Shown here piece after piece: positions 1 through 27,908 of a DNA stretch of 64,000 bases. Below the pieces are notes generated by a model. It searched no databases. It was not told where the DNA came from and saw only the letters and a list, made by a program, of their open reading frames with translations. The translations under genes and the position numbers were made by a program. How positions within the stretch are numbered: the stretch's first letter is position 1; every line of letters starts with the position of its first letter. Source of the stretch: Silene conica (Eukaryota; Streptophyta; Magnoliopsida; Caryophyllales; Caryophyllaceae); contig CM055317.2 of assembly GCA_029255685.2 (NCBI GenBank), forward strand, positions 17,749,501 to 17,813,500, given 5' to 3'.

Positions 1-17502
<17,502 letters not shown>

Positions 17503-17800
17503 GAAAATTGATCTTCTTTCGAAAACCAGAGAACTTCAATTTGTTGCTTGTCAGTGTCAACGATCTGATGAGATGAATCGTCGAATGATCTTTTGAGAAC
17601 ACGGTTTTTTTAAATTGATTTGGAAAATGTGTCGGTTGAAACGTCACAATTAAGCAAAGGTTTAATCTCCAGTTACAGATTGATTACTGTTTTACTGTCT
17701 TTTTAACTGTTATATTAAAACAATATTAACACACTTTAACAGTTAACAGTGAGTAATGCTACCCACCTATTGTAATGTATGGCAAATGTAACACTGTAAA

Positions 17801-18399
17801 AAAATAGGTATAAACCATTATTCTCTCTCCAGATTCTCTCTCTAAAAAACAAAACCTAAACCCTAATTCAACCTTTTGGGGGCTGCCGTCTACCTTTTTT
17901 GGTGGAGGTAAGCCCCAAATTTTCCGTTTTCGTTCTTCTTTAATTTTTTTATGCTAATAACCTCTTGCCTCTCCTTTATTGGAGAATTGTTCTCACCTTT
18001 GTGTGAGTTTTGTTCTCACCTTTTGGTGAGTTTTGTCCTCATCTTTTGGTGAGATTTTCCCCTCTATTTGAGAGGTTCAAGAATTAAGTGGAAGATCGGT
18101 GCTTTCATTGTTGATCCTATGGAGATAAAACTGCTGTCAGATTGCTCGTTACAAACCTTTTGGTCAAAAGAACTTGATTCTTGTCAATGCCCTAGAAAAT
18201 TTGGAGACCCTCTTGTGAAAAGCCGCAGAAGGCGATATGTTAGAGGGTGTGCAGAAGCGTCTCATGAGCCCATCAAGTTTAGAAATTTTCTGTTGATCGA
18301 GAATTTAGTTTATTTGATTTTAATCGTTTTGTATTCTTGACATATGTTGTAACTACCATGAGACTTTTGATTAATGAATAGATTTTTCCCTTCAAAAAA
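17801..18399 (+). mobile_element. Poly(A)-tailed retro-insertion, probably an internally deleted LINE
   Basis: A 17-bp direct repeat AAATGTAACACTGTAAA lies at 17784-17800 and 18400-18416, and the insert ends in a run of A. This is a clear target-primed retro-insertion. The interior starts with a pyrimidine-rich leader and has three tandem TTCTCACCTTTTGGTGAG-like palindromic units at 17990-18060. A 90-codon ORF at 18068-18340 has no recognised domain. It may be a 5'- and 3'-terminal LINE fusion or another processed transcript; its origin is inference. It lies about 300 bp upstream of the ECA3-like start codon. Confidence 0.65.
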
Positions 18400-18852
18400 A
18401 AATGTAACACTGTAAACTGTAACACTAGCTTAACCACTTCATTGTAAATTTGGTTCTTTTCGGTTGGATATTTGATTTAGTCAAGATTCGAATCGGATAC
18501 CGTACAATTGTTGGGAAAATGAAGCTTGAACATGAGACATCTAATTAAGTTAGAAATTGATGTTAAACATTGTTAACCAATTACCAATGCAATTAATAGG
18601 TGCACATTGTAAATAGTGTGGATCATGACAATCTCGAAGTTAATTGTGAAGGTGATAATTTATGTGTTATCAACTCACTTCGTATCACTTGGAAGATCCC
18701 GTGGGAAATCTCTAGTATTATAAGGATATGAAACTTGATCTTCATCATTTTTTCGATGAAGTGATAATTAAACATTGCTTTCATAAATCCAATAAGATTG
18801 TTGACTTCATTGCCTCTTTCGAGGTGGGTTGAAAGTCGGTGGCTTCAACTTA

Positions 18853-19047
18853 TGTTAAATTCAACAACGGGTCTGGGTCACACCCGAACGGAGGAGAAAG
18901 AGTCCACAATATAAACCCAAGAGGGTTCCACTCTAAAACCAATTGGCAATAGAGGGAGTAACCCCTTGCCTTATATAGTGATAATTCTTCCCCTCTTCTA
19001 TCAATGTGGGACAATCCTCACATGTGGGATTATCGGGTTTCTTCACA
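18853..19047 (-). repeat. TRIM 3' LTR (minus orientation)
   Basis: 195 bp. Differs from the other LTR at about one substitution (GGGTCAC/GGGCCAC) and one single-base indel near its end. Contains TTATATAGTG, a possible TATA box or its reverse. Confidence 0.9.
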
Positions 19048-19227
19048 CTCCCCCTCACATGTGAGGCCCACTTACACACAGACTGGACAAATTCAACTGA
19101 GCAACCTTGCTCGTCCAGCTGTAAACTTGGCCCAGTATCAACTCAGACCGGACATATTCAACTGAGCAATTTTCTTTGCTCGTCCGACTGCAAACTATGG
19201 CCCATGAATCCCAGGTCTTTAGCCATG

Positions 19228-19240
19228 GGCTCTGATACCA
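19228..19240 (-). other. TRIM primer-binding site (tRNA-iMet type)
   Basis: Minus-strand TGGTATCAGAGCC directly follows the LTR end and matches the complement of the initiator-methionine tRNA 3' end used by many plant LTR elements. Confidence 0.85.
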
Positions 19241-19434
19241 TGTTAAATTCAACAACGGGTCTGGGCCACACCCGAACGGAGGAGAAAGAGTCCACAATAT
19301 AAACCCAAGAGGGTTCCACTCTAAAACCAATTGGCAATAGAGGGAGTAACCCCTTGCCTTATATAGTGATAATTCTTCCCCTCTTCTATCAATGTGGGAC
19401 AATCCTCACATGTGGGATTATCGGTTTCTTCACA
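19241..19434 (-). repeat. TRIM 5' LTR (minus orientation)
   Basis: 194 bp, adjacent to the tRNA-Met-type primer-binding site on the minus strand. Confidence 0.9.
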
Positions 19435-19846
19435 ACTTACCTTACTTATTCGAAAGGATGAGATATGTTGGTCTATCCGAGAGGATCAACCTAGTTTTCT
19501 TAACTTATAAAAAAAAGACTTGAGAGCTACATAGTTGCATGGGATGGTTGTAGCCTTGTAGGCATGTCCATCATCTGGTCCACCCTATAAAATTTGACGA
19601 CTTCATGATCAAAATTAAAACTTCGTTGACTTCAGTTCAAGTTTTATAAGGATTTCGTTTTTCTGTCTAAAACCGGGTTTTCCGGTCCGGTGCGGACAGT
19701 ATTGTACTGAAATTAGCATTTTTTTTCTTTAGATTAGTTTATATAAAATTATTCGTCAATGTTGCTTTGTTATGCTTAATTTGTCGTTATTAGACTTAAT
19801 TTGTCGTTATTAGACTTTAGTAATATATAATTCTTCATTTTTATAT

Positions 19847-20055
19847 GTGTTTTTTTTAAATAACCCCTTTTATGTACGTTTTTTTTACAAATAACCCTTT
19901 TTATGTCTACTTTTACAAATTACCGCTTTAAATATTACTTAATCTTAAAAATCAACCCCTAATGTCGATTACGCACACGATTTTTATAAAACACGAACTA
20001 CATACGATATTACGACTTAAACTTATGTAATCTACCTAAATTACCCTTACCCACC
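19847..20055 (+). repeat. Left TIR of the 4.9-kb MULE
   Basis: Inverted copy of 24510-24725 with scattered differences. It carries the shared block TCGATTACGC and ends in CCCTTACCC. Confidence 0.85.
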
Positions 20056-20344
20056 CATAACACTACCCAACAAAAACAAACTCATTCATTCACTCATCCT
20101 CAAACCCCCAAAATTAAAACATGAACGCTAAATTAAAAATCCCCAAATCAAATTAAAAACTCCCAAATCAATTAATATGTGAATTTGCAACAACAAGAAA
20201 GTTTCCAAATTAATAGCAAAAAAGGAAACTTAGACCACGCTAAAGATTAGAGTGCAAGTAGACGTATACAAGGTTCAGGAAGTGCAAGGAATAACCTTGA
20301 ATTCATAGTTCACTTAGCAAGTTCTACGTTGATTAAAGTGCAAT

Positions 20345-20870
20345 CAAGTAGACTGTTGGGTTGTTGTTCCTTGGCATGCCAGTATTTGGCAGAATGTTGG
20401 AGTTCCTAAACACCAATTCTTGGGGTGGTTTTATGCTCAAGGGGCCATGAGAACTAATGATAAACTGATTGCATATGGGTTGGATATAAATCCCCTTTGC
20501 TACTTATGTGGATCTCAAGATGAAACCAGAGACCATATTTTCTTGGAGTGTCCATATAGTAGGGCAGTGCTTCAGGCATCAGTCACAGACAGAGTGGACA
20601 TCAGCATTCCAGTGCAGAGTCCGCTTTAGTGGTGCATCAGCAGATCTGGTTCACGCATACAGCAACAAATTACTGCTGCATTGTTGGTCAGTACTCTATA
20701 TAACATCTGGCAGCAATGAAACTTGTGCAAGCATGAACATTTGATGACTGAAGGTGGCAAAAGGGATTATTGAAGATGTAAGCATCAAAATCAGGACAAA
20801 GGCAGGCAAGCAGTATCATCAAGCAGACAATGACTGGATTGGGCTTCAGAATCTCATGTTATAGATATAG
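20345..20870 (+). pseudogene. LINE reverse-transcriptase zinc-binding (zf-RVT) fragment
   Basis: The translation contains WQNVGVPKHQFLGWFYAQGA, CYLCGSQDETRDHIFLECP and, after a frameshift, a short C-terminal tail. This is the zinc-binding domain found after the RT of plant non-LTR elements (C-x2-C...H-x4-C). Frameshifted and truncated. It lies inside the 4.9-kb MULE. Confidence 0.72.
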
Positions 20871-21156
20871 CTATTCTGTACAGTTTTGAGTTTATGTGAT
20901 TTGGTGGCATTCTAGAAGGTGCAATGTAACATTTTGTTGTGCACTTTTAATGACATTTTGTTGTGCACTTTTAATGACAAACAAGTCCGTTCATGCTCTA
21001 TCTTCAGCATCAAAATCTTTTGTGTAAACATATGTGCTCTTACTTCAGTTACTTGAGACGTATATTGCAAACAGAATTCATAATAAATAAGTTCAATAGG
21101 CCTCACTTGAGACGGATACATCCGTCACAACCTACAAAATACTACATAAAAGTACT

Positions 21157-22558
21157 GAAAATCATCTGAACTAAATAAAAGTACTGAAAATCATCTGAAA
21201 AATTGCAGGTAAAGTCTGTATATTTGAGAACAGTAATGTCAGGTGCTGTCCCTGCAACACCATTCCACTTCTGAACTCTGCACATACACACGCACTTTAT
21301 TCCATTGCGCCTGCACTAAATAAACTGCTGCAAATCCAATGCTAGTTCGTTCAATTCCGAAGCTGATCAACACGCCCAATTACAACACTTTTTTTTTTAT
21401 GAAATGTAAGTATTATATCATAGACGCTAACCAAATTTACACTCCGTAAGAACTATTACATGAAATTGTGATTTCTAAGCCAAATTAACTCTGCTTGTTT
21501 GTATGTTTGTTCTCCTTTTCTCTTGATCATGGCTCTCACGTCATCCACTGCTACCCTTGCTACAGTCTGCGGAACAGTCAACACTTGCTCATTCTTGCTC
21601 TTATTGCGTTGATGCCATATGTGATATATGGCACTCACTCAGGAGCTCTGCAATAATCAGGCCTACTGTCCCAAAGGACATTGCGACAAGTCAGCCTCAA
21701 TATTTGCCATAATACTTTTGGGTAGAATGGATAATGAAGCCCAATAGGTGTGCAGTGAAGTAAGGAACACTTCCAGCCAGCCCTGCTCCTAATTCTCCCT
21801 GCATCACCACCATGAGACGGTAATACAGACCAGAAAACTGCAGCAGCTTACCAATTTACGCCCCTGCTACACCAATGCCCATTCTGTTACATGCCTATTA
21901 CCGCAGCATCAACAGAACAACCCATGAGTCTGCTGCTCTCAAACCAGCTACTTATCTGCTTCATGTCAGCCACTTATCATCAGCATCAACCCTATATGCT
22001 ACCCCCATTCTCACGTAATCTGACCATAGAACAAGTCAGCCCCTACACATTCATTAACCTGTGCATCCTGCTAATCATCATCAAACACGACCTACTACTT
22101 GCACTGCCATCACTTATTTGCAGTCCCAAACCAGACCTGCACATCAGCCTACTGCCCGCGCCTACCAGCAAACCTGATTAGAAGAAAATACCTGGCAAAA
22201 CATCAGAATATGGGGCAAATAATAAGCAAATAATAAGCCAAAATTATGATGATTACAACAGTAGCACACATGCCATATTTCTACTACACTACCATCCTTC
22301 AATTACACATAATTCAAAACTGCCGAAGTACAGAACTAGTGAGCAGAATTCAGACCTGCCAAAGTACATTACCAGCAGCAAACTATAATAAGCAATCAAG
22401 CAAGTAGCTTAATGATTGAAGTAGTACAGAACTAGTGAGCATAATTTAATGCAAGAAGAAACTCAACTGGTGAAACAACCAAATTTCATTGTTAATGCCA
22501 AAGTTAATCAACAAAACATGTTCAAAGTGACTTTAAAAAATCACGCCCAAGTCTAACA
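21157..22558 (-). mobile_element. Insertion flanked by a 23-bp direct repeat, containing a LINE C-terminal fragment
   Basis: An identical 23-bp sequence beginning ACAAAATACTACATAAAAGT occurs at 21134-21156 and 22559-22581, bracketing 1.4 kb inserted at the point where the MULE transposase reading stops. Minus-strand reading 21456-21720 contains CRNVLWDSRP (in a shifted frame), AIYHIWHQRNKS and DDVRAMIKRK, the tail of the same LINE family as 20345-20870 but inverted. A T run at 21389-21399 is a likely minus-strand poly(A) tail. The exact insert structure is unclear. Confidence 0.5.
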
Positions 22559-24084
22559 ACAAAATACTACATAAAAGTACTTGAGGGTTGTACCTGGGTT
22601 GTATTTTATGAGGGTTTCAACATAATCCCATACCCTGTTGTACTGCTCATCAGAGTTGCCCCATATCATCATTTTTGCCCTAGATCTTGCTATCCAACAC
22701 TTGTGATACCCAACATGAACACCTAGGTCTAATCTCACCCTATCTTGAGTATCTTTCAAGCTCCAATATGGGTCAGACATCCAAACTTCCAGGTATTTAT
22801 CAACCAATAATTCAGCAGTGACCATTCTATTTTGGGTTGTATAAACACATATGTGCTCCAAGTACATTGACTTTATTTGAAAAGTCATGACATCACCATC
22901 CATTTTGGTGGCATGTAACCTGAAGAGACATTTTCTTTTAGAACCACATGTACACTTAGGCAACTTTGACTTTCTTAACATTCCAAGGGCAGTCACACCT
23001 ATGTCTACAGTATATAGTCACCCTAGCACTCTCGTTGTGAGCAAAGAAGGGTTCATACCCATTTTCAATGGCATGTTGCCTGATGGCCTTCCTTAACTTA
23101 ACACTGATGGAAATTTTAATCCAACCCTAAGCACTATAGGTTGCCAAAATCTACATCAGGATTGAATGTGTCATAAGGGCCAGCCTCTTGATCTGAACCA
23201 CTCACACTATTATCATCATCAGAAGCTAAATTAGTATCCTCTCCTACCTGAACATTCAAATCATCAACATTAAGAATATTACTTCTAACTCTAGGCCTTG
23301 TCTCCCTACTCTTTGCACATGATTGATTAAGGTTCTTATTGACTCTATCAATAAGTGATTGATCAATTATATCAGTGAACAACTCTTCATCATCCACAAA
23401 ATCACCATTAACTTCTTTATTTCCAATATCAGGTTCACTTAACTGACTATCTTCAGTCCAATAACCCTCATCAAACCCATTACCGGCCACCATCACAATC
23501 CTCATTAAACTCCTCTTCTGACTCTTCATCAACTCCATCCTTAGTAAACCCCTGATTTTGCCTCTCAAATGTTTCACTGAGTTTTCTCCTTATTGGTAGT
23601 TTATCTAACCTTCTAACAGGTTCCAAAATAGGTGCAGTTGCAAGTCTCGGTGATCTCCTAAGTGACATAGGACTCACTACCATTTGAGCACTAGGCTCAT
23701 CAGTTACCATTTCAACTTCATCCTCCAGAGAAAAAGGATTCTTGGTTATAGGGGTCATAGTAAGTGATCTAGCTTCTATGAAATAAATGTCCAGTATATC
23801 ATCTTTATCCCTAGAATTAAGCAAGATTACCATTTGACTTTCACATTTTAATCTTTGCATCCCCGTCGACAAGCTCTTACCTTTAAGCTTAAAGTAAGCG
23901 TCAAAAAGCTTCCCACTCATAAGCCTACTCCCAGTATTCATTACATCACTCAAACAGAATCTACTCGATTGGAATCCAAATTGCAAAGTTACTGTTTCAT
24001 TAACATAAACAATCTTCCTCTTGTTATTAGTTTCAAATATACCAATATGATGGTATTAATGTCAAATGTGAAAGTCTCAGACAT
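22553..24084 (-). pseudogene. MULE transposase N-terminal pseudogene
   Basis: From an ATG at 24084 (MSETFTFDIN), several frames must be combined. They encode an N-terminal PB1-like segment (LKGKSLSTGMQRL...LDIYFIEA), an acidic linker, then KLRKAIRQHAIENGYEP, CRHRCDCPW, CTCGSKRKC, FQIKSMYLEHIC and WDYVETLIKYNPGTT. These are the MuDR-type DNA-binding region and the start of the transposase domain. At least three frameshifts are needed (near 24040, 23500 and 22960). The catalytic MULE domain and SWIM zinc finger are missing: the reading ends at a 23-bp direct repeat marking a later insertion. Confidence 0.8.
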
Positions 24085-24509
24085 CCTACAAAAACATTAT
24101 AGGAGTTGCCAAATTATTTAACATTATAAGAAGTCATATAAACTGAAAGTTTTCATTATTGGTATCGATTCAAATCGATTTTTGTGTAGTATATAACAAA
24201 AATCGAATTTTATCAAACAATACAAATGTATCTAGAAAAATTAAACAACACAAGCCTTAAATTAGGAAGAGGCGGTCTCCTGCGACCATACCTGAATTCC
24301 GAAAAGACTACGAACTTTAAAGCTTTAACAATGGTGTTCCCACAACTAGAAGCGGCAACAATTCATGATTCTAACCTGATTTGGAGAATTTATGTTATTT
24401 ACATAAAGGTTTATTATTTGATTTAGGGTTTTTTTTTTAATTTAGGGTTTCATGATTTATTTTGATGTTTGATGACAGACGATATGAAAGATTGAATGAA
24501 TATTTGGGT

Positions 24510-24725
24510 AAGGGTAAGGGTAAGGGTAATTTAGATATAGTACATAAGTTTAAATCGTAATATCGTACGTAGATCGTGTTTTATAAAAATTGTTAGCGTA
24601 ATCGATATTTGGGGTTGATTTATAGGATTAAGTCATATATAAGGGGATTATTTGTAAAAGTAAACATAAAAGGGGGTTATTTGTAAAAAACCGTACATAA
24701 AAGGGGGTTATATACAAAAAAACAC
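24510..24725 (-). repeat. Right TIR of the 4.9-kb MULE
   Basis: Inverted copy of the left TIR. The inner end is a tandem GGGTAA run, somewhat longer than in the left copy. Confidence 0.85.
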
Positions 24726-24972
24726 TTTTTATATATACAACTAGTTTTAATAATCCCGTGTAAATTGCACGGGATTGCAGTTTCAAGTATTATTATTTAC
24801 GAATAATAATGTTTAAATAATGATGAGCCGTATTTAAGATTTTCGATTTGTAATATAATTTCATATGACCGACATACTAAAAATATTGTAATATTAACAA
24901 CATAGTTTATATTCAAAGTATATCAAAACTCAATGATCTATATAAATTCGAAATATCATAACGGAATTACAA

Positions 24973-25110
24973 TCTTATCTATATAATTGCAGAAACATTT
25001 CAGAAGCCTTGGTCGAGCCACGTCATCAACGCGGGTTTTGATATATATTTTTTTTAATTCTCTCAGGTGGGTCCAGCAATGGGTTTGATGAATTTCCTGA
25101 GTTATAACAT
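24973..25110 (+). repeat. Second Helitron 5' end, inverted relative to the first
   Basis: About 130 bp is similar to the reverse complement of 26235-26364 (shared TATAATT(G/A)CAGAAACATTT, then GGTGGG(T/A)CC(A/C)GCAAT). It starts with TC after host A. Its own 3' end was not found. Confidence 0.6.
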
Positions 25111-25671
25111 TTTAAATAATTAGAATAAACATTATAATAATTAACAATTTACAGCAATAAAAAACCGACCATACAAAATTAAAAAAAAAAAGATTAAAAT
25201 AACGTAGAAATTAATATACAATCCGGAACAGTGTACAAATTAAAACATATATCCAACAAAATAACTAATGTAGTTTATCATGAAATTTTTCAGTTTTTAG
25301 AATCAAATTAGTTTCAGAAATATTAATTTTACATTTATGTTTTCTTGAAGGATAATGTAATCGTTATTCATTTGCACAACTGTTTTGATTTTATAGTAAT
25401 ATTTACATTTTTTGGTACTCAATTTAATGTTCTAAATTTTAATTAAAACATGCATTTTAACGTATTATCAATATAATAGAAATTGAATGTAAAATATTCA
25501 CGTATTATTGACACTATTCGGTAATATTATTATCCACCACATTTTTTCTAAAAGTATTAGTATACAGTGATAAGTATATGTAAATACAAAAATCTCAAAA
25601 TTTTCTTCATTATATATGCATTTTTCATCGTCAAAACTCACTCATAAATCAGAGTTGTCAACATGTCGAAT

Positions 25672-25790
25672 TCTTTGGAGATGGTTTGCAGGTGGTTTCA
25701 ACTTACCTCATTCAAAATAATGAAATAGGTTGGTCCTACTCTAGAGGATCAATATAATTTTTTACCTTATCAGAAAAAAATATGATTGTC
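25672..25790 (+). pseudogene. LINE 3'-end fragment
   Basis: Shares GGTTTGCAGGTGG...TTCAACTTACCT...AGGTTGGTCC...AGAGGATCAA and a terminal A run with the LINE copy at 18822-19515, but without the TRIM. It therefore shows the uninterrupted state of that sequence. Confidence 0.5.
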
Positions 25791-26398
25791 CACAAAACCC
25801 GTCACTACTCGTATTTTTGTGAATGTTAAGAATATCTATTATGGTACTTTTCTTTTGCAATTTCAATATCCCATTTTTTTTTATCGTGTCATTATTATTT
25901 AACTTTACTCAATTGTTTTTCGATTGCAAAAATACACGGGTCTTAATTATTATATTGTTTATTGTAATTATTTATTGAATTTAAATTGTTATGTAATAGT
26001 TTTAGAAGGATGTTATTCGAAATTATTATATTTTATTTTTTGAGTATATAATATTAAATTTAATGTAATACAAATGACCTAAAACTGTATTATTTTATAT
26101 ATTATTATATAATATTTAATTTCATATTATATAAACTGTATTTGTGTATCCATTATTTAATGTTTACGAAATTATATCACAAATGTTACATAATATTTCT
26201 AAAACTATGGGCAGGCATGCAATATCGAATATCAGACAGTTATCGCGTAGGAAATTCATCAAATAAAATTGCGGGTCCCACCTGATAGATTCAAAAAAAA
26301 AACATGTGTTGATAACGTGCTCAACCAGGGCTTCCTAAATGTTTCTGTAATTATATAGATAAGATAGTAATGTATGCAATTTAAAAAGAGGACCAAAG

Positions 26399-26670
26399 TA
26401 GGGGCGAACGCGGGATTATATTTGGAGTAGCGGAAAAAAAAAATTAAAATGGACAAAATGCTTATAGTGGGAGTCAAACCCAGTATACTGGGAGGAAAAC
26501 CAAGGTCTTTCCCATTGAACCATAAGATGTTTATTGCATATTTGATGGGATACCATTTACTTATCTATTATTTGACAATATTTGGGTAGCAAAAATCCGT
26601 CCTCTAAACCATTTTGTTAAAGTTTGGGGTAGCGGCCACCACCCCTTGCTACTAGGTGGGTTCGCCTCTA
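26399..26670. mobile_element. hAT-type MITE with pol III-like boxes
   Basis: The ends TAGGGGCGAAC and GTTCGCCTCTA are inverted copies. A perfect 8-bp duplication GACCAAAG lies at 26391-26398 and 26671-26678. Minus-strand interior has ATGGTTCAATGGG (box A-like, about 26511-26523) and GGGTTTGACTCCC (box B-like, about 26469-26482), a tRNA-like spacing. No ORF. Confidence 0.82.
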
Positions 26671-26928
26671 GACCAAAGTGACTTGAATGATATTGATAAG
26701 CATGTTGGATTTGTGATTATTTATGTTTTGCTTTCAAATTTCAATGGTATCGTCCAAATATTCAATAAGCTTATCCACTCCTAGGTTTTGTTTTTACCTC
26801 CATTGATTTTCACCATGGACGATTGCAATGCTGATCTGCTATTATACTCGACAACAGATTTATACATCATAGCAGTCTTACACGTGCTGAGATATTCTTC
26901 TAAAGAAGATGCAAATACGCTGGGAATG

Positions 26929-27517
26929 TGTTTAGGTCAAAAACTACCGAATGTCAAGTTGAGGGTTATAATGATCTAATGGTCAAGTAAGAATGGTGAT
27001 TATGTGATTTAAGTGTGATGGAGTAACTGTGGGGGATGATGAAGGCAGAGAGATTGGTGACGCGGAAAACCCCAAGGGGAAAAACCGCGGGGGAACTGTG
27101 TTCCTCCAAGTTCTACTAGAAAGCTCGGCCTGAGTACCGCGTAGGTTACAAGTATTCTTCTAGGTTTTTAGTGAGATAAGTGCGAAGTGTTATGGGATGA
27201 TCCCTTACAATGTGCATATTCAATATATTTATAGGCATTATTCTCTTGTGGACCATTGGACAACGGTCCATTGTCTTCCTCTTATGGCTTCTTTCTCTTC
27301 TTCCTTTACTCTGGTCTACTTCCCTTGCTTGTCCATTTCAGGCAACCTCGAGCACAACGCTGTTGTCTTTTTCTTCCTCCCTCTTCTTTTCCAGCGCTCA
27401 TGGATCCTTCTCATACACACTTCTTTTCCCGTTGACTTTGACCCTTAAACAATTAGCCCACTCATACGCGCGATGCCACATGTCAAGAGACAAAATGGGT
27501 AATTTTGGTGCATAACA
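26929..27517 (-). repeat. Element A 3' LTR (589 bp)
   Basis: TG...CA borders. It contains GGTGACGCGGAAAACCC at about 27056-27072, a block also present in element B LTRs. The other LTR of A matches only its first 35 and last 80 bases or so. Confidence 0.88.
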
Positions 27518-27908
27518 TTAGCCTCCAGTTCTTGCATAAATGAGTTTATGTGAGAACTTTACCTGATTCTGGGTCAAGGCTTCGAGCATGGATTTCGAGC
27601 AAGTGGCATGGATTTCGAGCAAGTGGCATTGATGGGATGTTTATCTGTTTTGTCAGAATTCCAATTAATGCCTTCCAACCGCACGCCAACTGTCCCTCAT
27701 TTTCTTGATTTCAAATTTCGAATAACTTCTATTTATTAACCTCCCCTTTTACTTTAGCCCTTCATCTCATTTTTACTCTCCTTTTTTAACCTCTCTTTGT
27801 TTTAGAACTTCTCCCATTTCTCAACTTCCATTTTCTTCACTTTTCTCTTCAACTAAGGTAACCGCTTCTTTCATCTTCATTTCTTTGTCTTCTTGTCTTT
27901 TCGTTGTA

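Larger units (their letters stand above)
18853..19434 (-). mobile_element. TRIM (terminal-repeat retrotransposon in miniature), complete
   Basis: 582-bp element with two nearly identical direct terminal repeats (18853-19047 and 19241-19434) starting TGTTAAATTC and ending TTCTTCACA, flanked by the perfect 5-bp duplication ACTTA (18848-18852, 19435-19439). On the minus strand the primer-binding site TGGTATCAGAGCC (initiator tRNA-Met type, 19228-19240) follows the 5' LTR, and the polypurine tract GAGGGGGAG precedes the 3' LTR (about 19048-19056). The interior of about 190 bp has no gag or pol, so mobilisation must have used enzymes supplied in trans. Only a few differences between LTRs imply a young insertion. 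Confidence 0.93.
18630..19515 (+). pseudogene. LINE RNase H-like C-terminal fragment, split by a TRIM
   Basis: Before the TRIM the translation contains CEGDNLCVINSLR and WKIPWEISSII, then after a frame change HCFHKSNKIVDFIASFE. This is the C-terminal RNase H-like domain typical of plant L1-type LINEs. After the TRIM the text resumes with GTTGGTCTATCCGAGAGGAT and ends in a short A run. A related 3' piece occurs at 25672-25790. Frameshifted and clearly dead. Confidence 0.6.
19847..24725 (-). mobile_element. 4.9-kb MULE with long TIRs and a decayed transposase
   Basis: Inverted terminal repeats of about 210 bp start GTGTTTTTTT and contain repeated AAATAACCCCTTTTATG units. A perfect 9-bp duplication TTTTTATAT lies at 19838-19846 and 24726-24734. 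It contains the N-terminal half of a MuDR-type transposase on the minus strand (22553-24084) and at least two LINE-derived fragments in opposite orientations, with no catalytic DDE region. The TIR interior near 24507-24534 is a run of four GGGTAA units. Confidence 0.88.
24741..26364 (-). mobile_element. Non-autonomous Helitron
   Basis: On the minus strand the element starts TCTTATCTATATAATTACAG after host A (26365) and ends in a hairpin (CCCGTGCAATTTACACGGG) followed by ATTATTAAAACTAG and host T (24740). This satisfies the A-TC...CTAG-T rule with no target duplication. Inside, at 24973, a plus-strand 5' end of the same family (TCTTATCTATATAATTGCAG) faces it. The interior also holds a LINE 3' fragment. 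No Rep/helicase coding. Confidence 0.72.

Noticed and set aside
22553-24084. Intact domesticated transposase gene
   Set aside because: Needs several frameshifts, lacks the catalytic domain and lies inside TIRs with a target duplication.
27210-27515. 101-codon ORF in the left LTR of element A
   Set aside because: Lies entirely within an LTR and is low complexity; frame not kept in the other LTR.
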